The notes under the pieces are model-generated. The model saw only the letters and a list, made by a program, of their open reading frames with translations. It searched no databases and had not been told where the DNA came from. A stretch of 64,000 bases of DNA from Lycorma delicatula (lineage: Eukaryota; Arthropoda; Insecta; Hemiptera; Fulgoridae): assembly GCF_047948215.1 (NCBI RefSeq), contig NC_134455.1:297575647-297639646 (forward strand), in the 5' to 3' direction. Positions 23,247 to 34,047 of the stretch are shown in pieces. The first letter of the stretch is position 1. The number at the start of each line of letters is the position of its first letter. Made by a program: the position numbers and the translations under genes.

Positions 23247-26200
23247 GTATGTGTTAAAAAATTAAATTTACTTAATATTGTTGCAATAAGTCAACCATTC
23301 AAAATATTTTTTTTCCTACTTTTATATATGATTTGATAATTATGAAGTTTTAAAATGTTTTATAACATCTTCAGTGAAATTATTATCTCTTCTGCTGCAT
23401 ATTAAAAATTCTAAAGCTAAACTTTACTAGAGGATTTTCAATATACACAACTTAAATTATGTAGTATGGATCTTGCCATTTTTTTACTATCATGCCCTTA
23501 CCAATGTAAATTTACAAGAGGATGCTCTAGTATCCTTTACTCTTCTGCTACTAAGCAGAAGAGCAAATTTGCGGTCCATTCACTAGCTTTAGTGTCAATT
23601 GAATTTAATTATAATAACAGTAATATAACAGAAAATAATTTCTGTTTTTCAAAAGTAATAAAAGCAGAACTGAATGTCTAATGCTTATGCAACTGTATTT
23701 CATAGTTTCATTTGTTTTCTATGTTGCAGTCATCATTATAGAAAATGTGTTTTTCATGTTTTCTTAATGCAACTGCGATGATTATAGAAAACTCATTTGA
23801 CCTTGTGATTAGTACATGCTAACAAATCTAGTCATTCATAATATAATACATAAATTCTTGTGTGGTATGCAACAACTAGTAAAGGACAATAAAATATACA
23901 CAAATTACTTAGAATATGTTGACATTTACTACATTATGTGACTGCAATAAAAGAAAAAATAACCTTGGAACTAAATTAATAAAAAAAAAATTGTTTTAGT
24001 ATAAGTGTAAATTGTTGATTTTTAATTGAATTAAAATTTTTCACCATGATTTGTATTTATACTTTAATAAGGATAAATGTATTTGTAAAATCTTTAATGA
24101 CGTTTACTTTAAACATTTATAAAATTGAAAGAATTAATTTAGAAAATGTTTAGGTTAATTTGGTTTTTTTATTATTAAATAACATTACAGCTACAAATAT
24201 TTTATTTTATGGTAATCAACCATTGTGAGTTCTCTAAAGATGAGAAATAATTCAGATGCAGCTAGTATAATCATCACAGATAGCAGGTTATGGAATACTG
24301 CAGATACTAATGTAAACATCCTTACTGTTTGGTTATTTACTTGAATATTTCATTTTTTCTTTTTGGTTTTTAATCTAATGTAATGTAAAGTTGACTTAAT
24401 GACAGTTAATTAAGCAAGGATGAGGCGCAATTTCATTTTTTTGTTTATAAGTTGAAATATTTTAGACTATAATATACAAATACAAATACATTGGTGAGTT
24501 TTGTTTATTCCTTTTACTAAGTACAAAAATTTGTAGTATGGCAACTCTGTATTTTATTTTTATTTGAAATTATGAAGCATATTATGTTTTGCATGTAAAA
24601 GTTGAATGGATCTTAAGAAGACTGCACCTTAAGAAGAAGAAGACGACGACATCGACAATAAAAATAATAATGATAATGATAATAAAAATAAAAATATGAA
24701 AATAATAACAAACAATGATTACATAGAAAATAGAATTTAAAGTAATCATCTGGATTTATTCACAGGTAGATAAATAAATAATGAAAACCAGAATTCAATC
24801 CCATTGACAAAAGACATTAACATGACCGCTAATCTTAACACTTTTAACAACACTAGTCTTGTTTTAATAACAGTAGTACAATAGATAAGACAAGTATAAA
24901 GTTCTTTTACTGCAAATACCTTTGCTGTTCACAAATAAAGGTACCCTAACAATTTATTAATGAAATCTATTACATTATCTTTTTCACTTATAGTACAACT
25001 CACTGAATCATTTCTTGTTTTCATGTACTGTCCACACTGGAATTACTTGTGACCTCACCTTAATTACGTCAAATTCATATAATAACTCCTCTAACGTAGC
25101 ACTTTCGCAGAACTTACATCATAATGTCTTGCTTAGTATGATTTCAACTGGTCTTTCCTGGAGGATTTATACTTCTATCTTCTTTAACTGCAGAACTGTA
25201 CCCAACTTGAAGTGTGAGATTGATCATCCACCCTCACACATTCCCATGAAATTCCTATCCTGGTCTGGTAACTCTGTTCATGGAACAACATCTGTTTAGG
25301 TGTGTCATGGGCAGTATTACAAAAGAGGATTGTTAAATGGGCCTGTTACCTTTACTAAAAGGGTTTCTTTTAGCCTCTTTCTGGATTCCTCTCATTATTA
25401 TATTTCCTATTACTTTCTTCTTAATTGGTAGGAATCCGTTACTCAGGTCTGTTATACCAGTCTTATTACAATATTCTCTCAAATTACTACTCTTAACATA
25501 ATACTAATAAATATATTATCAGTAGTTATTACTACTCTAACAAAATTGTCTTAAAAATTTATTTGCTTTTTTTGGTTGGAAAAACTTTTAATAATTTCAT
25601 TTCTTTTTCTTACATTATTTAACTCTATAATATATTGCATTTTAACCCATTTAGGACTGAGTGGGCGATTTATCGTCTGCACATGCAATGTGAGAAATAC
25701 CAATTGGGCCATCTATTGCCTGCTTTGTTTATTTTTGTTTTTCTAGTTATTTAAGCTGATTTTTGTACGAAATGTGGTTATTAGAAGATTCTGTATAATG
25801 TTAATTCACAGAATCAGTATGGTAAGGAATGCAGTTGAAAGTGAAGTTATGCAAAATATTTTACATCAGGGTAGGCCTACTCCTGTTAACAGGTAAGTTC
25901 TTAGCGACTCAGATTCTGATTGTTCTTATAATAATAATAATAATGATGATGAAAGTGAGTGGAAAGGTATTTCAGAAATAGCCCACCAATATTTGAACAT
26001 AATTTTGGCTTTCATAAAAAACTGCCTGAAACACATTCCTTCACAGCTATAAATTCAATAGATTTTTTCAAATTATTTTTCACTGAAACGCTGCTAAACA
26101 TATTTGTTATAGAAACGAACAGGTATGCTAACCAATCCCTTACTAACATGAATAGAGCTAGCAGAATTTCACCTCTCAGCCATCCACAGTCCAACTAGTT

Positions 26201-29200
26201 ATAACATCTGAAATATTGGCTTTTGTTATTGTTATCTTTAATATGAGCCTAAACAGAAAACTGACAATAAAATCAAATTTAATGTAAAAATGATTCCCAA
26301 TTTATTCCATGGTTTGGCAAAATGTTTACTCGAGCTAGATTTTAAATATTCTTGCCTTCTTTCATATGGTTGACAATTCCAAGTTGCCTAAATTGAAAGA
26401 ACACAGTTATAATCCATCTCAGAAATTTCAACCTCTGGTAGATTACTGCAATAATATATTTTAACATTTCTATACAAACAACCAACAAATTTTGATTAAT
26501 GAAAACTTAATAGGGATCAAGAACCAAACAATTTTGATGCAGTACCTACCAAATAAACACCATCATCATTGGGGGATCAAGTTTTGGGTTTTTCAGAATT
26601 TTGTTTGAAAATAATTTACTATAAAGATGTAAAGTCAAATGAAGACACAAATGACATAATAAATTTTGGTCTAGGATATACCGTTATAAAAAAAAATTAT
26701 CTTGTCTTGTAATTACTTGAAAAAGATTTATCATATCTTTATTGATAATCTTTTTTTATATTATTCCTCTGATAAAATGGGTTTATTCAGAACAAGCGTT
26801 TGTAACAGGGACTGTCAGGCGAAATAAAAAGGGTCTTCCAGAAGATTTAAAAAAAAATTAAAAGTAGGAGAAAAAGTTTATAAAAAAAATGTATATAACA
26901 CTTTTAGCTTATGGTGAGGAAAAAATGCAGACCTGTGTTATTAATTTCTACCAAAAATAAAATAAAATCATACTTGTTTCTAATAAATGGCGTGGTAGAC
27001 TTGTAATGAAGGAGAGAAACTTTCTACCATCACAGATTTTAACACCTGCTAGAGTGAGATTAATGCATTTGATATGATGCTCTATTCATATCTAGATAAT
27101 CAATGTACAGTTAAATATTGTTAGAAAGTTACTTCAATTTTTTCTCAAGAGTGCTGTTAAATGCATATATTTTATACCAATTAACACGTAGACAAAATGC
27201 AACTAAGCCTCTTGATAGAAACCAGTTTATTGTTTCTATCATTCAAGAGTTTGGTAATGTTTAACAAAATTAGTCTGCCAACTTTTGTTATTAATTTTTT
27301 TTTTTAACTTAAATCGCACATTAAAATACAAAAACATTGACACCAAGATCATGTCAATAACTTATTTTGAAGTAATTTTATAGTGTTTTTACAAAAATAT
27401 TGCAAATACACTATTTAACCTTGATCTTTTTCAGCAAGTAACTACATTTCTCAACTCCAAAATTAAGGTGGTCCCTAAATTGGGAAAAAATTGTCTGGCC
27501 CTGAAAGGGTTAAAATATGTTTTAGGTGTACCAGACAAGAGCACATTTGTTAATAGATCAATTCTCTCCATATTTTTATCAATTTTTTCTTGAATACTGT
27601 GTTTCACAAGTAATTAGGGCAATATACACGACAAGTAGTTAGTGTTATGTGGTATATGCTGGTATGTGTTTTCTGGATTAGTTCATCTAGAATTCAACTC
27701 CCAGCAAGAGTCTGCCATTTTATCATTTGCTGTCACATCTTCCAAAATAAGGCATTTGTATAGCATAAGGTTGTAATACTAAAATAAAGATAATAAAAAT
27801 ACTAGTCTGAAAGCAGGCTGAGCATTTGTACATTCCAGTTTTCATCTGTTCATGTTATAATTTATTCATTTTAATTTTTTGTTTAAGATTACTCAATTGA
27901 AATTAGAAACTCTTTATGAAAGTTTCTACATTATCTCAATGGGGACCTCTTTGAGAGTTTCTTAAATTGTGATTAGTTACATTGTAATTATGTGTCAATA
28001 TGCCTAGGGAACAATCTATCTGTTTATGCTAAGATTATGAATAATATAATTCTTTGTTGAAGCAACCTGAACCAGTAATCACCAGTCCACTTTTCAATCC
28101 AGCACATGGAAATTCATCACCTTCTGACCTTGGTTCACATCCACAACTTATTACATGTCCTCACTGTGGAAGGCATATTAAAACAACAGTAAAATACAGA
28201 GCAAACATTGACAACACTTGGATTTCGCTGCTTTTTCTTTTATTGTAAGTATATTCAACTTCTGAAATTTATTAATTTATTCTGCAATTTATTATAAAAA
28301 TCTTATATCTATGCAAATTTACCATAAAGAAAAATTAATTGCTATGTCAATGTAAAAAACATAGTTAATTTTGGTTAGATGTAAGCTGAAGAAGAAAACT
28401 GACAAAACAGAATTATGACATTTTTGATAAAAAGTTTTGATTATGGAGCTAACAGTGTATGACAATACTATTCCAAAGTTAAATTTAATTAGATATTCCT
28501 GAAGTTTTACATATTAGTTTGTTATTTTTAACATAGTATTCAGCAACAACAAACTGCATTGTGTTTAAAAGAAAGTTTTATAATATAGATTGCGTAAAAT
28601 AAATTTAGAACATTTTTTTTGATGTTGGTATTGTTAAAATGTACAGTGATTTTTGTGAAAGAAATTAATTTAAATCTTTGTGTCTACTTTCCTGTTAATC
28701 TACTTTTAAAGAAAATAAAATTGTAACTGGATAATTTAACGTAGAATTTTTAAAACTACACACAAATACATCAATTTCATAATGCAAGCAAAAAAACTAA
28801 AATATACTAAATAATATATAGTACTTTTTTTAAGCAAAGTAAATAATTTTGTTCTTAATTGGCTAAAATACAAGCATGGGGTACTTATCATTACAGATTG
28901 CCTTCACAACATAAAAAAGTTTCTTGTGTATTGTACTAATAAAAAAGTTATAACCTCTCAAAAATCATGAAAAACCTGTTAAACTGATACCATTTTGATC
29001 CACTAAATGAGTGCTCCAAGGGGGTTTCTTGTCTTCTTTGCACTTTAAAGGTTTTATATTTAGCCCTTATGTTATTGAAGTTATGTGTAGCCTACATATT
29101 TTTTTCAAGAATTCATTTTTATTTTTATACTGGTTTATTTTTGTAAACACTATCGAAGAAAAATAAATTGTAGCAAAATTTAATTCTTCAAGAAATAGTC

Positions 29201-31573
29201 TGTTTTTGTAGCCATGAAAGTTTATTATTTAGTGTGGTTAACCAACAGCATGCTCTTGCTCTTCAAATTAATATAGTTCTTTGTTCTGCTGAGAAAAAAT
29301 ACTTTTGAAACAGTTAACACAAAGAGACTTTACAGGAACTAAATTCAAATTTGGAAAAAATGTGTTCTTTAAGAGCTTGCTGTAATGTTATTTGTCTTAA
29401 GATTTTCTTAACTGGTTTTTATGAGTTCTCAAAGGGTCACAACAGAATTGTCCATACAGGTGACTGAATTTTGACAAAAACATTTTTTCATGGTATTTAC
29501 AAACACTAGTGATATCTGAATTACATGTAAAAAAAATAAGTTGTTGGTTTTCATCCCTAAATTCATAAATTTTAATGAATTCTTTTGGCACCGTGCCATA
29601 CACTGTTTTATGACATTTCTTTTGACACTGTACCATACACTGTTTTATGACATTCTTCATTCACATGAATTCCTATTGAACATTATTCTTCCATTGCTTT
29701 ATGTGAAATTACTTGAAAATAATGTAAAAATTTTAACTGATTTTAAAATTTGCAAATATAATATTATTAAGTAAAACTTATTTATTTGACACTTCTAAAC
29801 ACAGAATGAAATTTGAGACACTATGTAAAGATGTGAACAGGTCACTAAATGTCAGACTGACCAGTCTGTAAGAGCAAAGCTAAATGATGCAACAAGCATA
29901 AATGAGCATGTTGTAAAATGAATCTTCCTGATGACTGGAAATGAGTTCAAGCACCTGTGTAACATGAACACTGCAGTTGATGATTCAAACAAGTCTATTT
30001 GAAATATAGTAATAAGTATAAAAATATTAAAGTGCCAAGAAGTCAAGAAACCTCCTTGGAGTACATATTTAGTGAGCCAAAATGGTATCGTTTTTAACAT
30101 GTTTTTTATGGTTTTTGAGAGGTTATTACTTTTTATTTGTACAATATACAAGAAACCTTTTTATTTGCCATAAACATCTACGAAAACACTTAGTTGTGCA
30201 AATTTGAGATTATTAGAGTTACTCAAAGCTAAAATTTGAATTTTAAAAAAAAATAGGTTTTTAAAAATTCATTAACATTTAGGGGTAAATATATTATTTT
30301 TATGATGCACAAGATCAAGGAAATTTCTTAATGAATAATTAAAAACAATTTAATTCAGGTTGTAAATTTATTAACTTATTTATTTTAGAGAAAAAATGCA
30401 TGATAATCTTGAAAATTCTTTACAGTATGTGATACTTTTCAGAATGAAATGTTAAAAGTGATAATTTTTCAAAATTACTTATAAGAAAATACACTATGTC
30501 ATCTAATCCAATACATAATTCTATAGTTAGTGTTGTAAACATTACACCTATGATATTACCTTAAAATATTTTATCTCTGTGATCCTATCAATCAATTTTC
30601 ATAATATTTTCCCAGGGAAATGTAATGTATTATCTGTATGTCCGTGTACAAAAATATCTGTTCAAATAATTTTCATTAATGTTCTCTTAATTGTAATTAT
30701 TTTATAGTTACATTTAGAATCTTTATGTATTTACTTTAATATTGTTTCATGTGTTTATATTTTAAATAATCAATATAAACTTTATTAATTAATACAGTTC
30801 ACATCTGTTTTTCAATTAATTATTAACTCTGCATTTTGTGATGCTGCTCTGATTAAAGTTTTACCACAACTTCTCTTTATCTAACAGATAAAGATTCAGG
30901 ATGGAAGATCTCTTTTTTAATCCACGCAACAGCAAATTTACCCATTTCTGATATGTTCTATATAATGTATGTATTAACATTTACTGATCAGAACAAAAGA
31001 TTTATATATAATCATTGTGAAATTTTTTGTTTTTAAATAAGCATGATAATCTTTATTTTTAATTTTAATTCATAATCTTGATCCATTTCATACCACGTCT
31101 GAGCTAGTGCCACTTAAAATACAAGCGCCTTTTTAATTTTACACAGATTAATTCAAAGAATTGAATAAGAAAACCTATTTTACTGAGGTTTGCTATTGCT
31201 GTTCATGTTTAATCATAAAATTTTACATGTTTATGGTGTCAATAAAACCAACGTAAGTAGACAGTATATTTTTTAAAGTTATCAGTTTTAACATTTATGA
31301 AAGATATTTTTAATTGAGGTTCAACCTTCAACTCTTCTTCTCATCTACAATACTTCCAGTAAATCTAAAATACAGTATTTCTCATTATTTATTTAAATAT
31401 TTTACTAAATATATAAATTTATAAAACATATTGTGTGCTTATATTTGAATATTTTTTGTTGTAGCTGTTGGCCATGTATGTGTTTGCCATTCTTCTGTCA
31501 ATCATTAAAGGTTGCTAATCACTACTGTTCAAACTGCAATAAATTTTTAGGGAGGTATAAATTATCTCAATAA
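23139..31573 (+). CDS. LITAF-domain membrane protein, 3 coding exons
   Basis: Join 23139-23246, 28063-28244 and 31465-31573 (stop TAA at 31571-31573); all introns are GT/AG, the codon phases fit, and the product is 132 residues. Residues 1-60 are a polar, Ser/Pro-rich tail expected in the cytosol. The LITAF domain spans about 65-130: CPHC at 68-71, a Trp-containing hydrophobic segment at about 89-107 (WISLLFLLL, then FCWPCMCLPFF), and HYCSNC at 116-121, ending LGRY. The four zinc-ligand cysteines (68, 71, 118, 121) are all present. In this family the two CxxC halves bind one zinc ion while the hydrophobic part inserts into endosomal or lysosomal membranes, where members act in trafficking. 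No PPxY motif is seen in the N-terminal tail, unlike vertebrate LITAF. Insect genomes carry several such genes, so no specific orthologue is assigned. Confidence 0.93.
24605..24720. repeat. Degenerate trinucleotide-rich stretch
   Basis: Runs of AAG, GAC, AAT and GAT trinucleotides (AAGAAGAAGAAGACGACGAC, then AATAATAATGATAATGATAA). A low-complexity tract inside intron 2 of the LITAF-domain gene. Confidence 0.6.
25646..27509 (+). mobile_element. piggyBac-type transposon, decayed
   Basis: An 1,864-bp element between TTAA target duplications (25642-25645 and 27510-27513). The ends CCCATTTAGGACTGAG and, inverted, CCCTTTCAGGGCCAGA share the piggyBac CCCTTT.AGG pattern. The plus strand keeps transposase pieces in order: INSIDFFKLFFTETLLN with ETNRYANQ near 26055-26140, then at about 26809-26886 one frame reading GTVRRNKKGLPEDL and KVGEKVYK, both hallmark piggyBac segments. 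Many stops and indels separate them, so no active enzyme is left. It sits in intron 2 of the LITAF-domain gene in the same orientation. Confidence 0.88.
28063..28244 (+). CDS. LITAF-domain gene, second coding exon
   Basis: Acceptor TTTGTTGAAG ends at 28062. The exon gives 60 codons plus two bases and ends TTATT|GTAAGT, a near-perfect donor. It encodes the rest of the tail, the first zinc knuckle CPHC and the start of the hydrophobic segment. Confidence 0.92.
28900..30170. mobile_element. Unnamed element with long inverted repeats
   Basis: About 150 bp near 28910-29060 (GTTTCTTGTGTATTGTACTA, AACCTCTCAAAAATCATGAA, GATACCATTTTG) reappears as its reverse complement near 30010-30165 with roughly one mismatch in six or seven. 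The interior of about 950 bp has an 87-codon minus-strand frame (29397-29660) with C...C..H and FCCDPLRTHK, a type of block I associate with multi-copy insect proteins of unknown role. The exact ends and target duplication are not clear. It fits a DNA transposon with long terminal inverted repeats inside the last intron of the LITAF-domain gene. Confidence 0.6.
29586..29655. repeat. Short imperfect tandem duplication, about 37 bp
   Basis: GCACCGTGCCATACACTG is followed by TTTTATGACATTTCTTTT, and the pair recurs immediately with two or three changes (GACACTGTACCATACACTG, TTTTATGACATTC). On the minus strand it makes a repeated CHKTVYGTV/IKQCMVQC pattern. Confidence 0.8.
31465..31573 (+). CDS. 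LITAF-domain gene, last coding exon
   Basis: Acceptor TTTTTTGTTGTAG ends at 31464. The first base completes the split Phe codon (TT|C). It encodes CWPCMCLPFFC, the second knuckle HYCSNC and the C-terminus ending GRYKLSQ, then stop TAA. No ORF longer than a few dozen codons marks this exon; it was found by extending the domain from exon 2. Confidence 0.92.
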
Positions 31574-31629
31574 TTTTTATGTCTGGTATATTTGTATGTC
31601 AGCGTTTATTAATTTAATAGAGGTTTATG

Positions 31630-31702
31630 AATAAATTTATTTTATTTTAACTATAATGTAATTGTTTGTAAATGATGTAATTTGTTGATTATAATTAATA
31701 AA
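31630..31702 (+). terminator. Polyadenylation signals, LITAF-domain gene
   Basis: AATAAA hexamers lie at 31630-31635 and 31697-31702, about 60 and 125 bases after the stop codon. The second is followed by a T-rich tract (TGTTTTTTTTTG), a typical cleavage context. This suggests a 3' UTR of roughly 80-150 bases. Confidence 0.5.
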
Positions 31703-32580
31703 TGTTTTTTTTTGAAAAATATTTCTAATATAATTTTACTAGTAGCTAGTCAATAAATTAAATTGTGGGTCCATGCTTTGGTTGATCCAAAAACCAACAC
31801 TTGTGTCTGCTGACAGGTTATTACAGATATTAATAAATTTTTATACTGGAGCATACTTTTTTCTTATATTGCATTGACTAAACATTTTCAGCTTTAACTT
31901 AAAAATATTAGGAACAGAAAATTAAAGCTCCATGAAGTATTCTTATAATTTTATTAAATCTTATATTTTTTTTTGGGATACACAGAATGATTTGAGGTTT
32001 TAACATTTTATTTTAGGTGTAGGTTGACTGCACTCAATAGTTTTAGGTGACCTGACATTAAGTCGGTTAGAGAAAAAAGCAGGGCAATTATTATTTCTAA
32101 TATAATTTTTAGGCTAATAGCTATTCAATAAGTGATGACTATGATACCAGGCACCAGTTAGTATTACTTTGTTTTATTCACAATTCACCCAATTAAGATA
32201 CACTTTTTCATTACCAGTACTAAAGCCTTTAACAGTTGAAACTGCTGTTGATTGCAAAATGCCATGCTATAAGTTTAAATCACTTTAGTAAATCTTTTCA
32301 TATTAACAGATCTTGAATAGACAAAATGGGACACAGTAGTAATAGCCAATAAAATAATGCTTTAGAATAGCTTTTTTAGAATAGCTATATGCCGTATAGA
32401 ATAGCTTTTCCTTGTTCAGGTAAATCAGATTCAAGGTCTCAGGAATGTATTTACCTTAAAATTAATAACCTAAACTTATATTATTACTTAAATATGTTCG
32501 TTACGAAAAAAAATAATCTATGATATATCATAAATGGTCCTTATTTTCATTTTTGCATATATTTTTATAAAGAAAATAAA

Positions 32581-32999
32581 ATGGATGAACAACCATTAGG
32601 TAAAAAAAATGACAGAACCTCGCCCGAAATTTATTTCATGACCAGATGATGAACTGATTGAACTGCCAAGTGTTGCCTAAATAACTAATATACAAATATG
32701 ATTAAATTATTCATTGTGTTTTTATTCCGAACAAAATAAAAAAGTAGTGTAGAGGAGGTGTAGAAAATGTTTTTCTTTTGTTACTAGAGATCAAGAATTT
32801 GAGACCAGACTTGTTATATTTTAATACTATCAGCAATGCTCTTTGCTTGTTACCTCCTAATTACTTTTCTGTAAATGAGTTTACATTAGCAAGGAATGCA
32901 GCTACCAATGGATCCCAAATAAACAAAGCTGTAATTAAATTATTATTTAAAGACATTAAAAAATTGTTTCAATCAATGAAAAAAAATTCAGTTTCTTAA
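32581..32999 (+). CDS. Possible small two-exon gene, unknown function
   Basis: ATG at 32581 opens a 19-base exon ending TTAG|GTAAAA. A second exon starts after the pyrimidine-rich acceptor TTTTTCTTTTGTTACTAG at 32787 and runs to TAA at 32997-32999. The phases fit and give a 76-residue basic protein ending KKLFQSMKKN...; the second exon alone is a 70-codon frame. No domain is recognised. Against it, the first exon is tiny, no upstream promoter or poly(A) signal was identified, and an open frame of this length can occur by chance. It could also be the terminal exon of a longer gene or an old repeat. Confidence 0.22.
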
Positions 33000-33155
33000 T
33001 TTTATATAAATTATCCTATTTTATATTTTTATTAATTATTTATTTACTTTATATTATAATATTCGAGCTTAAAAAAAAAATTATTGATGATTTTGCGAAA
33101 ATTTCTGGTTTTAAAATGTGGAATCACAATTTGTGTGTGTATTAAATAAATTATA

Positions 33156-34045
33156 CAAGGTCTGTAAATAAAATGAGACTGGTTCAGAAACACTTTTTAT
33201 TTACAATTCAATTATATATGAACTTTATCACCTTCGAAATAGTTCCCTGGGAAGCTACGCAATGCTTCAAACGGTTTTCCCCACTCTTCATAGCAGTTTT
33301 GGAACTCGTAATTTTTTAAACTCGAAAAGGTCACTTTTTTATGTTTTCTACTGTTCCAAAATGGCGTCCTTTGAGGTGTTTTTTTAAAAGTTGGTTACAG
33401 GAAATAGTCGCAAGGACTCAAGTCAGGTGAATAAGGGGTTGAGGAACTACAGGAATGTTTTTCTTCGTCAAAATCTCATTATTGGAGAGTGCAGTGTGAC
33501 ATGGTGCATTTTCGTGATGCAGCATCCAGTTGTCTTTGAAGGTTGGTCTCACGCGGGCAACTCTTTCCCGCAGTCTTTCAAGAATTTCTCAGTAAACATA
33601 TTGATTTACAGCCTGTCCTGCAGACAAAAACTCCAAATTTCTGATTCGCTCAACACTTTTTGACGTTAACGTTCTTCTAGAGCGTGGATTGTCCAGAACT
33701 AATTACCGGCCATCTGAAAAAGCTTTAAACCACCTAAAAACTTCGGCTCGTGACAGTGTCATTTCTATACGTCCTTTTCAATTTTGAAGAAGTTTCGGTA
33801 CCATTCTCAACACAAAACTTGATTGCACAACGTTGCTGGTAATTAGTATCACTCATTTTAGTAACGCACAACAAAAAATGTTTTCACGAAAAGTTTTTTT
33901 ACGTCTTACCTCAACGATATACAAAAAATAATACCTAATATAAATCAGCTGTTCATATAACCTTATATTTACTAATAACTTTACAGTGTTGCTAAAAAAC
34001 TGTTACAAAAAAAAACTAGTCTCATTACTTTAATTACACACCTCG
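33156..34045 (-). mobile_element. Mariner copy 2, internally deleted
   Basis: An 890-bp element of the same family as 9486-10722, with matching inverted ends (CAAGGTCTGTAAAT... and ...TAATTACACACCTCG) and TA at 33154-33155 and 34046-34047. The minus strand starts a transposase at about 33856 (QQRCAIKFCVENG), which soon hits a stop. A deletion has removed the stretch with the first catalytic Asp. What remains is a GQAVNQ-like block, LRERVARVRP, LHHENAPCHTA (second catalytic Asp now Glu), and SPCDYF, in another frame, with the third Asp intact. The right-hand TA is also the left target site of the neighbouring Tigger element. Confidence 0.9.
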
Positions 34046-34047
34046 TA

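Noticed and set aside
25015..25299. 94-codon plus-strand frame in LITAF-gene intron 2
   Set aside because: No recognisable domain or splice signals in phase with the gene; more likely an old repeat or chance frame.
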